Below, piece by piece: positions 9,119 to 20,000 of a stretch of 64,000 nucleotides of DNA. The stretch comes from Clostridia bacterium (GTDB lineage Bacteria > Bacillota > Clostridia > UBA1381 > UBA9506). Each line of letters starts with the position of its first letter. The first letter of the stretch is position 1. Below the pieces are notes generated by a model. That model ran no database searches and was not told where the DNA came from. It worked only from the letters and a program-made list of their open reading frames with translations. The translations under genes and the position numbers were made by a program. Where the stretch lies: positions 30,139 to 94,138 of the forward strand of contig JAFYXI010000041.1 of assembly GCA_017546245.1 (NCBI GenBank). Reading direction: 5' to 3'.

Positions 9119-9146
9119 AAAGCACTTGCATCTGCAAGTGCTTTTT
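9119..9146 (+). terminator. Terminator of tRNA-Tyr
   Basis: A near-perfect hairpin (AGCACTTGCA with TGCAAGTGCT) starts two bases after the CCA and ends in five T residues. Confidence 0.85.
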
Positions 9147-9159
9147 ATATGCAAAATTT

Positions 9160-9314
9160 AAAAGCGCTGTCTCAATAATCATATATAGCGAATAATTATG
9201 CAATGTTTAGTTGCAGGGAATGGATTTATCCATTCCGTGGAACGCATTAATGCGTTCCCTACAATATTTCGTGCATAAATATTTATAAAAAATGATTATT
9301 GAGACAGCACCTTT
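9160..9314. repeat. Palindromic MITE-like element with two inner hairpins
   Basis: Terminal inverted repeats of 17 bp match perfectly (9166-9182 and 9292-9308), and with two mismatches extend to 9160 and 9314. Inside are two separate perfect hairpins, 9217-9236 and 9239-9258, bracketed by GCAGGG and CCCTAC. There is no reading frame. It looks like a miniature inverted-repeat element or a structured intergenic repeat, between the tRNA-Tyr terminator and the phosphodiesterase gene. Confidence 0.7.
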
Positions 9315-9327
9315 TTGTATCATATCA

Positions 9328-10107
9328 TTATTTGCTTAAAACCGATTTTCCTTCCCACTCTCTTGCCGCCGGCACGTTCATAATCTCCGCAACAGTAGGG
9401 GCAATATCTAAAATACTAACACCCGAAAGCTCTTTTCCTGCCTCGAAATCAGGGCCGTAAAATATCATCGGTATAGTCATATCCTCCGGCATATCAGTTC
9501 CGTGAGCTCTGTCGTGACCGCCGTGGTCAGCAGTAACAATAACCGTATATTCACCTTTTGTTGCTTCTATTACTTTTTTTACATTGTTTATAGCAAGATT
9601 TATTACATCTAAATATGCTTCGCTCATCCAGCCGTTTTCATGCCCACCCTTTTCATCTGTTTCAACCATATATAAAAACACAAAATCAGGCTTAGCCAAT
9701 TTTATGTAGTCGAGTGCTTTGTCAGTAAGCATTGCATCTACATGGTCAAATGAATAAGCATTTATATATTCTGCCGCTTTTAACGATTCAGGTCGTGATA
9801 CATCACGAATAGGTTCCCATCCGTAATACATAGCCGAAGTTTTGCCTGCATTTTTTATTTGTTCAAACAACCCGTTAACAGGTCTGACAGGCGGCATATA
9901 TATATTGGTAGAAATACCGTGTCTTTCCGGAGGCACACTATGAAAAAGTGACATATGGCAAGGAAGTGTTACAGACGGAAACACAGTTTTTGCATCTAAT
10001 GTGTAAGATGCCATTTTTTTAAGTTCATCAACATAAGGATTTTTACATTTAAGCAATCCGTCAGGTCTCATTCCGTCAATAGAAATTAATATAACTTTTT
10101 TATCCAT
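9328..10107 (-). CDS. Alkaline phosphatase-superfamily phosphodiesterase/pyrophosphatase
   Basis: This 259-residue protein belongs to the type I phosphodiesterase/nucleotide pyrophosphatase family. The metal-binding start ILISIDGMRPDG, the nucleophile region FPSVTLPCHMSL (Thr), and the late VTADHGGHDRAHG supply the expected metal ligands. There is no signal peptide, so it probably acts in the cytoplasm. It is shorter than the animal enzymes but close to other bacterial single-domain members. The substrate is unknown. It is preceded by a GGAG site and stands alone between a repeat and the SLH operon. Confidence 0.85.
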   Translation of the reverse strand: MDKKVILISIDGMRPDGLLKCKNPYVDELKKMASYTLDAKTVFPSVTLPCHMSLFHSVPPERHGISTNIYMPPVRPVNGLFEQIKNAGKTSAMYYGWEPIRDVSRPESLKAAEYINAYSFDHVDAMLTDKALDYIKLAKPDFVFLYMVETDEKGGHENGWMSEAYLDVINLAINNVKKVIEATKGEYTVIVTADHGGHDRAHGTDMPEDMTIPMIFYGPDFEAGKELSGVSILDIAPTVAEIMNVPAAREWEGKSVLSK

Positions 10108-10170
10108 TTTACCATCTCCGTTATTGTTTAAACTTTAAATATTATACCGAATCATTCATTATTATACAAG

Positions 10171-10206
10171 AAGCTGTGAAAAATGTAAATACATTTTTCA
10201 CAGCTT
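10171..10206. terminator. Terminator-like hairpin after the SLH operon
   Basis: A perfect 17-bp inverted repeat (10171-10187 and 10190-10206) lies just past the stop of the last gene of the long operon. The T run on the minus side is weak, so it may act as a transcript-stabilising stem as well. Confidence 0.65.
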
Positions 10207-10238
10207 CTATAAAAACTTTTTTCATTTATTGCTATATA

Positions 10239-12896
10239 CTATGCAAGCAACACAACTGCAAGCATATCGCCGGATTCCATAAATACAACGGCTTGCGAGC
10301 AGTTATCTCCGACAGTCTTATAAGAAAGAATATCGCTTACACTACCCACTTTAACTTCGCCTTTTGTTGTATCATAAATATAAACACCGATTGAGCTTAT
10401 AACAGGAAATACCTCCGGCTTGCTTAAAACGGTTGCATCGGTAGGCTTTGATGTTGACAACGTAAAGAACGAGCCATCGGTCTGATAAACCCAACCGCTA
10501 ATGGTTCTTCTGCCGCTGCTGTAATAGCCTTCAAGCGACGGATTATCTGAAGAAAATACCTTGAGGTTTTCTGCCCCTCGGCATATAAGCTGAGAGTCTA
10601 CAATCACGTTATCGCCATCTAACGCTATCTGAATCAGGTCACCGCACTTTAACGAATAGGTTTTTGTTGTGTCTGAATCATTAAATGCAGGCACCTGTGT
10701 TACCAACGTGTCGTCTTCTGCAATATAAGATACCTCTTCCCCGTTTACATATCCTGTAATGCGTTTAGTTGCATTTTTGTCGGAATCAAGTGCAGTGGTA
10801 ATTTCTTTAACCATCATAACAGGTGATGAATCCTTAATGGCACTGCCTTTTGTGCTTGCTGCTTCAAATACTAAAATATCCGCAACAATTGCATCTTCAT
10901 TTAATGCATAAGCATCAATCTTGTAACGAACAAAGTGTCTGCAGGCATTGTTTACATCAGAGCTTTTATATTTATTAACATCACCGTTATCAGGAATCAT
11001 AAATACTGTTGTATCGCCCGTCGCGCCGACCTTACCTTCGAACAGACTGATACTGCTGTCCCATGTAAGACCGTTTGCGTGGTCTGTGGCAGCATCATAT
11101 TCATAGGTTTTTGTGAATCCTGCTGCAGATGTTTCGATTTTGCTGACCTTGCCATCGCTGTCTAACGCAAAACGAATCACTTCTTTTGCCAGAGCTTTAA
11201 GCGCAGTTTCAAGCTTGTCGGTATCTTTTTCTTTATAAGTTGTATTATCTATCTTTACATTGCCTGCACACTCATAAACGCTTAAAGATTTATCGCTGTC
11301 CTGCTCTAAAACCCGTATTTTAATTACGTTTTTAATTCCCTCTTCCGGAGGATTTACTCCTTCAAGATATGCCCACTTTGACTTTGTTATTTTGTCATCA
11401 CGAACAACGCCTATTCTGCCGTTTGAATCAAGATAGCAAATTAACTTATCGCCAAGTTCCCACTTTGCGCCGTAGTTCTGTAATTCAGCACAAACCTCGT
11501 ATAGCTTTCCGTTAAGGGTAACATAAGTTTTGCCCTCTTCGGTGTAATATTCATCAACAACACCAATAATCTCGTCTACAACCTCTGTGATTTCGGCATA
11601 GCTGCCGTCGCGGCTGATAATACAGCTTAAAAGACTGTCATATTCAAGATTATCAAGTTCAATTTCATTTCCCTTGCGGCTTATAATGGTAATATCTGCA
11701 TTTTTGCCTGCTTTACCAATATCGATAGGCGATTTTGCATCATACTCATCGTGAATAACCTGATTGATGTAATCAATCTGTTTTGCATATACAATACGGT
11801 ATTCAGTTGATTTAACAACATCATAATTGCCGTCTGCATCGTTATCAATAAGTACAACCTTGCCGTTTTTGATATGTATATCATTCTTGGTTATCGGCTT
11901 TGCAGGTCGGTTATTGTAAATAACATCGGTTTTAGCGGTAAGGTCAGCCTCTTCTTCTTTGCCGTTTTCGTCCTGATAATAAAGAGTCATTCCGCTAAAG
12001 TCTAAAATGTCTTTACTTTCAACCTCTAAAACATCATTTTTATCAGATATTTCTGCATAAACAATGGTTTTGGCATTATAATCGTCGCTGTAATAATAAT
12101 CAACAAGATAGCCGAGCATATCTTTCATATCGACAGCACCGGTAAAATATTTTACACCGTCTATAATAACCTGACCGTCCGTTGTTCCTTTTGCAGTGGT
12201 AAGAGAAGAAAGCTCAGTTGCCTCTACGACACCCTTGCCCGATTTATACTTTAAAAATGCAGTTAAAACTGTATCCTTTTCGTTTACCTTAAGCTTCATT
12301 CCGTTGTCGACATATCCGTCTAAAGACAGAATTTCGGCATCTAATGAGTTATATAAAACAACTGCCATAGTCGCTGTTGAGAACGGTTTTGCAAGAGGCA
12401 TTTTTTCTACATTTTCAAAAAGGTCAAGCCCTGTTGCAATTTTAACGTAGCCTGCAGGATATCCGCCTGCTCTTTCTGCCGGAACACCATAACCCATTGC
12501 ACTTACAAGCATTTTAATAAATTCCTGAAGTGTCATCTGGCGGTCGGGTTCGAAAAGTCCGTTGCCCGAGCCTTTTATTATTCCCATATCTGCCATTGCG
12601 CCAATATCTTTAGCATACTCTGTCTCTTCGGTTACATCGGTAAACTGACCGACATTACCTACGCCCGAAACACCTAAAAGCTTTGCTAAATTATGTGCCG
12701 CTACGCCTCGTGTTACTGTCTGCGCCATAGTTTCTTTGTCGATGTTGTCTAATACACCGATTGCCTCAAGAGTTGATGCCTGATAACTACAATCAGGTAT
12801 ATAAAGCTCTTCATCGACTGCAAAAACACCGGTCGGTATAATCATGCTGACAATTAAAAAAGCAACTATCAGCCTTTTTAAATCGCATAACTTCAT
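10239..12896 (-). CDS. Secreted SLH-domain surface protein
   Basis: This protein of about 885 residues has a signal peptide (residues 1-26, ending VFA) and SLH-type repeats near the N-terminus (about 30-190). One is clear, with FTDVTEETEYAKDIGAMADM followed by GLFEPDRQMTLQEF. SLH domains bind secondary cell-wall polymer and so anchor the protein in the S-layer. The remaining 690 residues are beta-rich and show no motif I know, although short recurring units such as VVDEYYTEEGKTYVTLNG suggest repeated small barrels. I chose the ATG at 12896, which has a GGAAGGAG site. Its ATGA overlaps the stop of the preceding SLH gene, so the two are coupled. It is the last gene of the operon. Confidence 0.85.
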   Translation of the reverse strand: MKLCDLKRLIVAFLIVSMIIPTGVFAVDEELYIPDCSYQASTLEAIGVLDNIDKETMAQTVTRGVAAHNLAKLLGVSGVGNVGQFTDVTEETEYAKDIGAMADMGIIKGSGNGLFEPDRQMTLQEFIKMLVSAMGYGVPAERAGGYPAGYVKIATGLDLFENVEKMPLAKPFSTATMAVVLYNSLDAEILSLDGYVDNGMKLKVNEKDTVLTAFLKYKSGKGVVEATELSSLTTAKGTTDGQVIIDGVKYFTGAVDMKDMLGYLVDYYYSDDYNAKTIVYAEISDKNDVLEVESKDILDFSGMTLYYQDENGKEEEADLTAKTDVIYNNRPAKPITKNDIHIKNGKVVLIDNDADGNYDVVKSTEYRIVYAKQIDYINQVIHDEYDAKSPIDIGKAGKNADITIISRKGNEIELDNLEYDSLLSCIISRDGSYAEITEVVDEIIGVVDEYYTEEGKTYVTLNGKLYEVCAELQNYGAKWELGDKLICYLDSNGRIGVVRDDKITKSKWAYLEGVNPPEEGIKNVIKIRVLEQDSDKSLSVYECAGNVKIDNTTYKEKDTDKLETALKALAKEVIRFALDSDGKVSKIETSAAGFTKTYEYDAATDHANGLTWDSSISLFEGKVGATGDTTVFMIPDNGDVNKYKSSDVNNACRHFVRYKIDAYALNEDAIVADILVFEAASTKGSAIKDSSPVMMVKEITTALDSDKNATKRITGYVNGEEVSYIAEDDTLVTQVPAFNDSDTTKTYSLKCGDLIQIALDGDNVIVDSQLICRGAENLKVFSSDNPSLEGYYSSGRRTISGWVYQTDGSFFTLSTSKPTDATVLSKPEVFPVISSIGVYIYDTTKGEVKVGSVSDILSYKTVGDNCSQAVVFMESGDMLAVVLLA

Positions 12897-14671
12897 ACTG
12901 TTTTCTCCTTCCACTTATAAAGCTCAAACAGAATTTTAGCCGCCTGTGCTCTTGTTGCGTTTTGTTTAGGTGCAAAAGCTCCGTCGCCCATTCCTGAAAT
13001 TATTCCGTTTGATGCCAAAGCACTAACGCTTTCTTTGGCATATTCCGAAACTTCTGCGCCGTCTGCAAATTCAGGAGCGTTGTTTGCCGCAGTAATTCCT
13101 GCCGCACGCGATGCCATAACTGCAATATCCTGTCTGGTAATCAGCATTCCAACACCAAAACGACCGTCCCCCAGACCGTTTGAAATACCACAAAGCTGTG
13201 CCGAGCCAATATAGCTGTAATACCAGGCATTTTCATCAGCATCATTAAAATCTGCTTTTGCATTTTCGTCGTACTCGCCCAAAAGGCAAACCAACATTTT
13301 AACAAATTCCTCACGGGTTACAAAGTCGCCCGGAGCAAAAGATTTGTCGTCCTTTCCGTTTACTATACCTGCTTTATAAAGCTCAGAAACCGCTTCTTTT
13401 GCCCAGTCATAGCCTGCCATATCGCCAAACGGAAGTTCGGCATCTGCTGTGTCATTTGTTATAGGAGGTGCAGTCAAGGCTGCTCCGCCGCCACGGTTGC
13501 TGCTGCTACCGCCACCGCCACCTGATGAACCGCCGCCATAGCCGCCGCCGTAACCGCCTTTATCGTCGTCTTCATTTTCGATTAAGGCATTCATTTCGTC
13601 TGTCATATCACTAAGGCTTTCAAATGTCACTCCCACTATTTCTTTATCTATATCCGAAGTATCCTCTAAATTCCAATATTCACTGTCAAGCTCTGTAAAT
13701 GCTGCTTTGTTTGCTGTAAGTATGGGATTGATTTCTGTCCAGCTTTCTGCGGTTTTAACTGCGCATAAAATTACATTGTCGCCGAACAGTCTTTTAATTT
13801 CGTCAATATCATCACAGTCTGCAAAGCCTGCACAAGCTTCTAACACATCTTTTTGTTCTTTCGCACTTAGAATGTCGGTATATGTGCCATACTCACTCAT
13901 TTCGCTAAGTGCCAGCAGGCTGCTGTGCTTTTCAAGCAGAGAGCTAAGCTTTTTGCTGTCGGCATTTTTAAGCTCGTAATATCCCATTGCTTCTGAAAAT
14001 GCACCTTTAATATCACCTGCACCTGAAAAGCCTTTGCCGTTTTCAGCTTTAAGCTCTTTTGCTATGTTGTGCACATATGCCGAAACGGTCGCCTGTGCTT
14101 TTGAATCGAGCTTTTTATAGTCGGTTACGTCTATATTAAGCTCGCGCGATAAGCTGACAATTTTATTTGCCATAGCCGATGCATCTGTGCCGTTTACTGC
14201 ATCTACTGCAAGAGCAACGTGCTCGGGAGTGCAGTAAAAGAACGGAGTAACTAACGCAAATTCATCTGCTTCGTTTTTTCTGTAGTTTAAAACTGCTCCA
14301 AAATCTCCGCTTACGGGAGCCGACATTTTAAAGCTTGTTTCAAAGCTTCCGTCAGCATTTGTGGTTATCTGACGGAACGAGTTTATAACATCTTTAAAAT
14401 TTTCGTCATAAACCGTGTTTAACTTTTGCTGAGCTAAACTGGCAAGCAAAAAGTCAGAAAGTTCATAGGGGTTTTCTCCCAGCATTCCTGCATTTAATAT
14501 AATTAAAGAAAGCTGAGTTTCGCCCGAAACGTCGATAGTACCGCTTATTGTAATTGTTTCGGTGTCGGTATCTACACTAACGTTACATGCCGGAGCGGCA
14601 AAAGCCGCTCCGCATGTTAAAAGCCCGTACAGCATAACCGTTGCTATACATAAGCATATCTTTTTTAGCAT
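12893..14671 (-). CDS. Secreted protein with three C-terminal SLH domains
   Basis: This 592-residue protein has a signal peptide (1-25) and an N-terminal beta-rich domain (about 28-125). A long helical region (about 150-370) follows, then a Gly/Ser-rich flexible linker (about 375-410). Three SLH repeats (about 417-470, 478-530 and 540-590) end it. Each has the pattern of aromatic/Asp start, Ala-rich helix and a G-x-F-x-P loop, for example KSFAPGDFVTREEF. The linker and SLH order are typical of an S-layer-anchored protein that displays its N-terminal part outward. The N-terminal function is not recognisable. It follows the LamG-like protein gene by 15 bases. Confidence 0.88.
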   Translation of the reverse strand: MLKKICLCIATVMLYGLLTCGAAFAAPACNVSVDTDTETITISGTIDVSGETQLSLIILNAGMLGENPYELSDFLLASLAQQKLNTVYDENFKDVINSFRQITTNADGSFETSFKMSAPVSGDFGAVLNYRKNEADEFALVTPFFYCTPEHVALAVDAVNGTDASAMANKIVSLSRELNIDVTDYKKLDSKAQATVSAYVHNIAKELKAENGKGFSGAGDIKGAFSEAMGYYELKNADSKKLSSLLEKHSSLLALSEMSEYGTYTDILSAKEQKDVLEACAGFADCDDIDEIKRLFGDNVILCAVKTAESWTEINPILTANKAAFTELDSEYWNLEDTSDIDKEIVGVTFESLSDMTDEMNALIENEDDDKGGYGGGYGGGSSGGGGGSSSNRGGGAALTAPPITNDTADAELPFGDMAGYDWAKEAVSELYKAGIVNGKDDKSFAPGDFVTREEFVKMLVCLLGEYDENAKADFNDADENAWYYSYIGSAQLCGISNGLGDGRFGVGMLITRQDIAVMASRAAGITAANNAPEFADGAEVSEYAKESVSALASNGIISGMGDGAFAPKQNATRAQAAKILFELYKWKEKTV

Positions 14672-14686
14672 AGGGGTTCACCTCAA

Positions 14687-16738
14687 TCAGTCAAGAGTAA
14701 TCGGTGCTACATACGGTTTTAAGCTGCTGTAATTGTTCCAGACGTAAACTACCGGATAGTAACTGCCGGCAGCAGGAACTGTTACTGTAAGAGTTTCGTC
14801 ATAATCTGCTGTGTTAAGATATTTTACATCAAAATCTTTTAATTCTTTTGTTACAGAATCATAAAGACCCATAAGTACTAAAATATCTCTTGCTGCGCCG
14901 TCGCAGCTTGTAATGTCAACAGTTGCGGTTAAGTCGCCTGCAACAAGTGCACCTTCTGATATTGCACCGCCAAATACTACATCGTTAACTGTAATAACAT
15001 CATCAGTTGTAAATGTAATTGTTTCGTTAACTGCTGCTGTATCACCAAATACGTCGGTAACTGTTCCGTTTGCTGTTAAGGTGTAGCTAGTAGCCGGTTT
15101 TAATTCTTCTGCAGGATAGAATGCAAGACCGCATCCGTCTGCTGTTAAGCCTGCTGTACCTGCAACTGTGGCACCGTCTTCATCTGTAAGAGTGAATATT
15201 TCTGCTACTTTAACAGGAGCGTTAAATGCGATTTCAGGTTTAACACTAACCGGCACTTTAGTTGCGTTGTTTGCAGGAGCAGCCTCTTCTGCAAACAGAG
15301 TTACAGAGCCTGTGCTTACGCTTGGGTTATCAAAGTATAATAAAGTATCTGCGTTTTTACCATAAGGTGAGAATCTGATGAATTTAATATCAGTTAAAGC
15401 AGCGATATAGTTATCGGCAGCTTCCGGGTTTGTAGTATATGTAACTATGTCTGTCGGATTTGCTTCTGACCAGTATGAAAGTTCACCTGTATCTGCGTCC
15501 AAGTCAACAATAAGTCTGATTCTCAACCAGTCGGTTGTTTCAGGCTGAACTACCTGATAGGCTTCGTTTTTAATTGGTCCGTTAAAGGCATATGTGTGTC
15601 CTGTTGTATCCCAAGGATAAAGAACATCCTTACCAGTTCCTGCTGAATCCTGCAAATAAAGTCTTACCTGACCATCACCATTACCGGCATCTTTAAATGC
15701 AGACTCAATAACAACCTTGCCGGTTAATGCTGTAGATGGTGTATAGTTCATTCTGTATGGATTATTTGCTTCGCCGGTAAGTTTGATTACATCTCCATGT
15801 CCGTCACCAGTTGAAACAACTTCGGTTATGTTTTTGCTGTAACCTGAATTAAACATCCATTTTTCAATTGTCCAGTTGCCGCTTGTCCAAGCATTGTTAC
15901 CCATAGCAGCAGCATGACTACCTAAAGTTGAATTTTCGAAAAGCAATTCGTCTTTGGTTATTGCAGAGGTACTACCAATATTTGACAAGCTCATGCTTGC
16001 AATGTCAAAATCCCAACCTGCATCTACTGCCGCGTTAGATTCCCAACCAATCATTACGCCAGTGATTGTACCACTAACAGCGCGCATATCGTTTATTGTT
16101 ACTGTTTCATCAATTGCGCCACCTTTTACTTTAAGTATCATAGTGGAGGTTTTTACATTGTATGTAGTGGTAATATTATACCATACGCCAACTGCCGGAT
16201 TAATATTTCTGTTGCTACTGGTTACTACTTGCGAACTACTACCCGCAGTATTGTAATAGTCTAAACGCTGACTTGAACGCCAAATACGAAAATAGTTATA
16301 TGCCGTTCCGTTTGAATCAACCAACTTAAAATATAAGTCACCAGTAGATGATGCTTTTCTTATATTCGTAGAAAATGTTAAAACATTATTCTGTCCTTCT
16401 GCAGCACCTACGTTAAGTTCAGCATTTGAAATTGAAATACCGCCTGTTATAGAACCTGCTTCAACAGGTGCAATTCTAATATACTCTGTGCCATCAGCAT
16501 CTTTTTTCGGAGTTGCACCTGTACGAGCTACACCAACAGTTGCATCAGGTGCAGTTACACTTGCAGTTGTAAACTGATTTGTGCTTGTATATGTTGTTGC
16601 AAGCTGTTCTGCACTAAAGCCGCCAAAGGTTTCTGAAACCTTTACGGTTGCAGCCGAAGCTGAAAGCGGTACTAATGATACAAGCATCATTACCGCAAGG
16701 ATTAATGAAAGAGTTTTTGCTGTTAATTTTTTTAACAT
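14687..16738 (-). CDS. Secreted LamG-like and Ig-like binding protein, no catalytic domain
   Basis: This protein of about 683 residues has a signal peptide (1-31, ending ASA). Two concanavalin/LamG-like beta-sandwich regions follow (about 35-250 and 265-480). Next comes an SbsA/Big_5-type Ig-like domain (about 485-580, with PANNATKVPVSVKPEIAF), and then a beta domain of about 100 residues ending WNNYSSLKPYVAPITLD. The same sequence of modules forms the N-terminal half of the adjacent 1481-residue lyase. It has no enzyme domain, so a carbohydrate-binding or structural role on the cell surface is inferred. The ATG at 16738 was chosen for its AAGGAGG site, which an earlier in-frame ATG lacks. 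Confidence 0.78.
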   Translation of the reverse strand: MLKKLTAKTLSLILAVMMLVSLVPLSASAATVKVSETFGGFSAEQLATTYTSTNQFTTASVTAPDATVGVARTGATPKKDADGTEYIRIAPVEAGSITGGISISNAELNVGAAEGQNNVLTFSTNIRKASSTGDLYFKLVDSNGTAYNYFRIWRSSQRLDYYNTAGSSSQVVTSSNRNINPAVGVWYNITTTYNVKTSTMILKVKGGAIDETVTINDMRAVSGTITGVMIGWESNAAVDAGWDFDIASMSLSNIGSTSAITKDELLFENSTLGSHAAAMGNNAWTSGNWTIEKWMFNSGYSKNITEVVSTGDGHGDVIKLTGEANNPYRMNYTPSTALTGKVVIESAFKDAGNGDGQVRLYLQDSAGTGKDVLYPWDTTGHTYAFNGPIKNEAYQVVQPETTDWLRIRLIVDLDADTGELSYWSEANPTDIVTYTTNPEAADNYIAALTDIKFIRFSPYGKNADTLLYFDNPSVSTGSVTLFAEEAAPANNATKVPVSVKPEIAFNAPVKVAEIFTLTDEDGATVAGTAGLTADGCGLAFYPAEELKPATSYTLTANGTVTDVFGDTAAVNETITFTTDDVITVNDVVFGGAISEGALVAGDLTATVDITSCDGAARDILVLMGLYDSVTKELKDFDVKYLNTADYDETLTVTVPAAGSYYPVVYVWNNYSSLKPYVAPITLD

Positions 16739-16801
16739 AATATAGTCCTCCTTGTGTTGTAAATAATTTTTTATAAATGCGATAGTTCGCAAAATTTAAC
16801 T

Positions 16802-17076
16802 TTAGTTAAAGCTTATAAAATAATAATTTTCTTTACCGTTTTTGCTTATTGTTACTCTTGCGCATCTGTTATCGGCTGTGGCAGGCTCTATGCTTATTTC
16901 GCCGTCGCCCTCTGCCGAAATTTCAGCCGACGAAACATCGCCTGAATATGCTAATGAGTAAATCGTTTTATTAGGTTTAAATTCTGAAACATTTGCGCCG
17001 TTTACTGTAAGCTTGCTTAATTTTGGCAGCTCTGATGATTCAGGTAAGGTTAAGCTGTCGATATCTTTAGCTTTTC
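16802..17076 (-). pseudogene. Frame-shifted C-terminal tail of the upstream heparinase-family gene
   Basis: Directly after the stop of the large lyase gene, the next frame stays open for about 90 codons to a TAA at 16802-16804. It encodes a domain matching its paralogue, including DIDSLTLPESSELPKLS against DIDSWTLPQSEELPKLS, and AEGDGEISIEP in both. One extra A in the AAAA run (TTTT at 17072-17075 on the plus strand) would restore a 1564-residue protein. It is either a real mutation or a homopolymer sequencing error. Confidence 0.85.
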
Positions 17077-20000
17077 TGCAGGCTTAACTTCTTCGTCACC
17101 GCAAAGCGGAGTAAATATAAGCGCATATTCGGCACTCATTACTTTTTCAGAATGAATAACCAGCTTCCAGCGATGTGAATCGTCTTGTCCTGCGCCCAAA
17201 GCCAGAGTATTGGGTGATGTTTCAAGAGGTACGGCATTCATTTTCTCTAACTTTAAGCTTTCGTCGCCAACAAGCTGAACACTCATTTTGTTATTATCCA
17301 TAACAATTACTGCGCTGCGTCCGTCTGGCGCAATTTCTGCCGTGCCGCCAAGATGCACAAAGCTGTAAAGCTCTGACGGAACAATAAATTTAATTTCGTC
17401 CTGCACTCTTGTGCTCATTGCGGTTTTGTCTGCCGTTACTGCTCTTTTAAAGCTTTTTACACCTTTAAATGCATAAACATTTGTAAAATCAGTTTTCATA
17501 AAGGTGTATCGGTCGTTATACTTATACTCTTCAATATCTTTAAGTGCGTAATAGTTCTGGTCTTCGTAATAACCCGGGTTTACAACAATCGTGTTATGTC
17601 CCTCTGCTCTCATACGGTAATAATCTCTGAGTTTTACTCCCTCGTGAGAGCTGTATGTATCACCCTCGGTACCCGAATCTACTATCCAGCGCTTGCCGAA
17701 CAAGTCTATAATATAAGTTCCGGCATCCATATCAACCACGCGTCCGCCACCGTCATCAGCTCCGTGAAAGCCTACATAAAATTCCTCTTTGCCGTATCCT
17801 GTTCTGGTGGTTGCTATTGGCGATATTCTTGTATTAGTTTCGGTCGGAATACTGTCAAGCTCGCCTGCATATTCAGGAACATACCAGATTATGTCGTTAA
17901 AGCCTGCTCTGTATTTGTATTCTTCCAAGAACCAAGTTCTGTATCTTGCAAGTGCCTTGTCTTCATAACATTTTGACAACCACATAAACTGAGGACAGTC
18001 AATTGCGTTATAGTCAGAGTTTGCAAGGTCAAAGTTTGCAACCGATGCGGTCATACCTATCATAAAATATGCTCCGTGGTGAAGTCCCGGTGATTTTGTA
18101 AGACCAAAATCTGTGCCGAGTGCAGTTGTTAACGAATCAATCGCAAACGATAAGTATTTGTAAGCATATCTCCAATAGGTCGGACCCTCTTTCCACGCTC
18201 CGTCAGGAGAGAATGCCGCAACCATATCTTTTTCTTTTTCTAAGCATTTAGAAAGAATATCTCCTGTTAATACTTTTAGTTCTTCGCTTTCATCGGCTAC
18301 TGCCAACGCACCCAATATCAAGCTTCCTGAGCAAACGCTGACCCAGTTGCTCGGATAAATATGACCGTTTGGATTTGCCCAATAGCCACTTGAATGAACT
18401 ATGCCTTCTTTTAAGTCAAGCTCGTCAAGTCCCGGTTTTAAGCCTTTTTCGGTTACTCCGTCTATAATTATCTTTTTGTCAGCATCTGACAGATAATCAT
18501 AACACCAGTCATATCCGAATCCGACTGCCGCCGTCATTTCGGCAACATCAAGCCAGTGATACGGGTTCCAGTCAGGGAAGTTATCTCCGCAGACGTTAAG
18601 CAGCACCTGTCTTGCGCCCTCGGCATATTTTTCATCGCCTGTTGCTAAATATGCAAACGACAAATTCCATATGTAGTCGCATGCTTTTCTGCTTGTAACA
18701 AGCATTCTTATGCCGTCTGTTCTGCCCCACTTAAGCGGTTCTGCCTTAAGATACTCATCGCAAAGCTTAAGCAAATCTTCCATCCATTTAATGCATTTTG
18801 CATCTGTCTTAACCTTATTTCTGAGCTGTGGCAGACTGTCTTTTGTTATCATCAGTCTCGGATGCGATTTTTCAGGATGGTTTTTCGTCAGCATCGAAAT
18901 AATCTCGCTGCCTGATGCGGTATCGAAAAGAACATTGCGAACCGCTTTATCTAAAAGCTTTTTATCAAATTCGTCAGATACATCAAAGCTTTCTGCGCCA
19001 TCGCCTATGATTACATATCCGCAGCTGTCATAAAACACATCTTTTTCGAAAATGGTTTTAACCGCTTCAACAGGAACAAGCAGGTGTCCGTCTTTTTCTT
19101 TAGGAGCAACCTTAAGTGTATAGGTTTTTCCGTCTGATGTGTAGGCAGTTTCTTCCTTATTAATAATACTTTCTTTCGAACCTGTCGAAACTGTCATTTT
19201 TCCGTTTTCATATTTTGCCGCTATACCCAACTGCTTTGCAACAAAATCAAGCGGAATCATTGCCGTGTCGTCAATTACCTCTGATGTAAAGTCCGGATTA
19301 GCAGAATCAAGCGGTACAATCTCATTATTTACCAACGCTTTTGAGCTTTCGGTCGTAAATAAAATTTTACCTGCCATTCGTTCTTCGACCTGTTCATCGG
19401 TAACCCTGACTTTTTCAACTGTCTCTACTCTTGCCTCGTTGTAATTTACCAATTCCATTTTAATATCCCCTCCCATCGGGTGCATATATGGCCTTAATGT
19501 TTCTAATGTATCCCAAACAAAAATTTTAACATTATATTTTTCACCATCATTTGGAATATTAATTTCTGTTATCAACTCATTTTCTAACGTTTGTGACATT
19601 TGTTCTATGCTGATGTCGTAGAGACTGCCATATTCACTGTACAGGCACATCAGCAATAAAATATCGTTTCGTTCGTTATATGTTTCGAGATTTATCTTTG
19701 CCGTTAATTCTCCGAATGTCAGCTTGTCAACCTTTTCGTTATTCTGATAAAACTCACAACTGTTTATGTGTATTTTATCATTCACGCTAAAGCTTATTTC
19801 TTTATCTATCTTAAGTGTCTGACCAAAAATATCTGTTACCGTGCCGGATGCTGACATTACATAGCTTTCGTTATTATTTAAGTTTTCTTCCGGATAAAAT
19901 ACAATGCCGGTTCGACGCTCATTTAAAGCTATACTGCCTTTAATATCCGTTCCTTTACTGTCTTTAAGGTTTAACTTCACCGAATCAAGCGATTTATCTG

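Noticed and set aside
17050..17080. Programmed -1 frameshift in the large lyase gene
   Set aside because: The codons read GCA GAA AAG and do not form a standard X XXY YYZ slippery heptamer, and no clear stimulatory hairpin follows. A simple indel is more likely.
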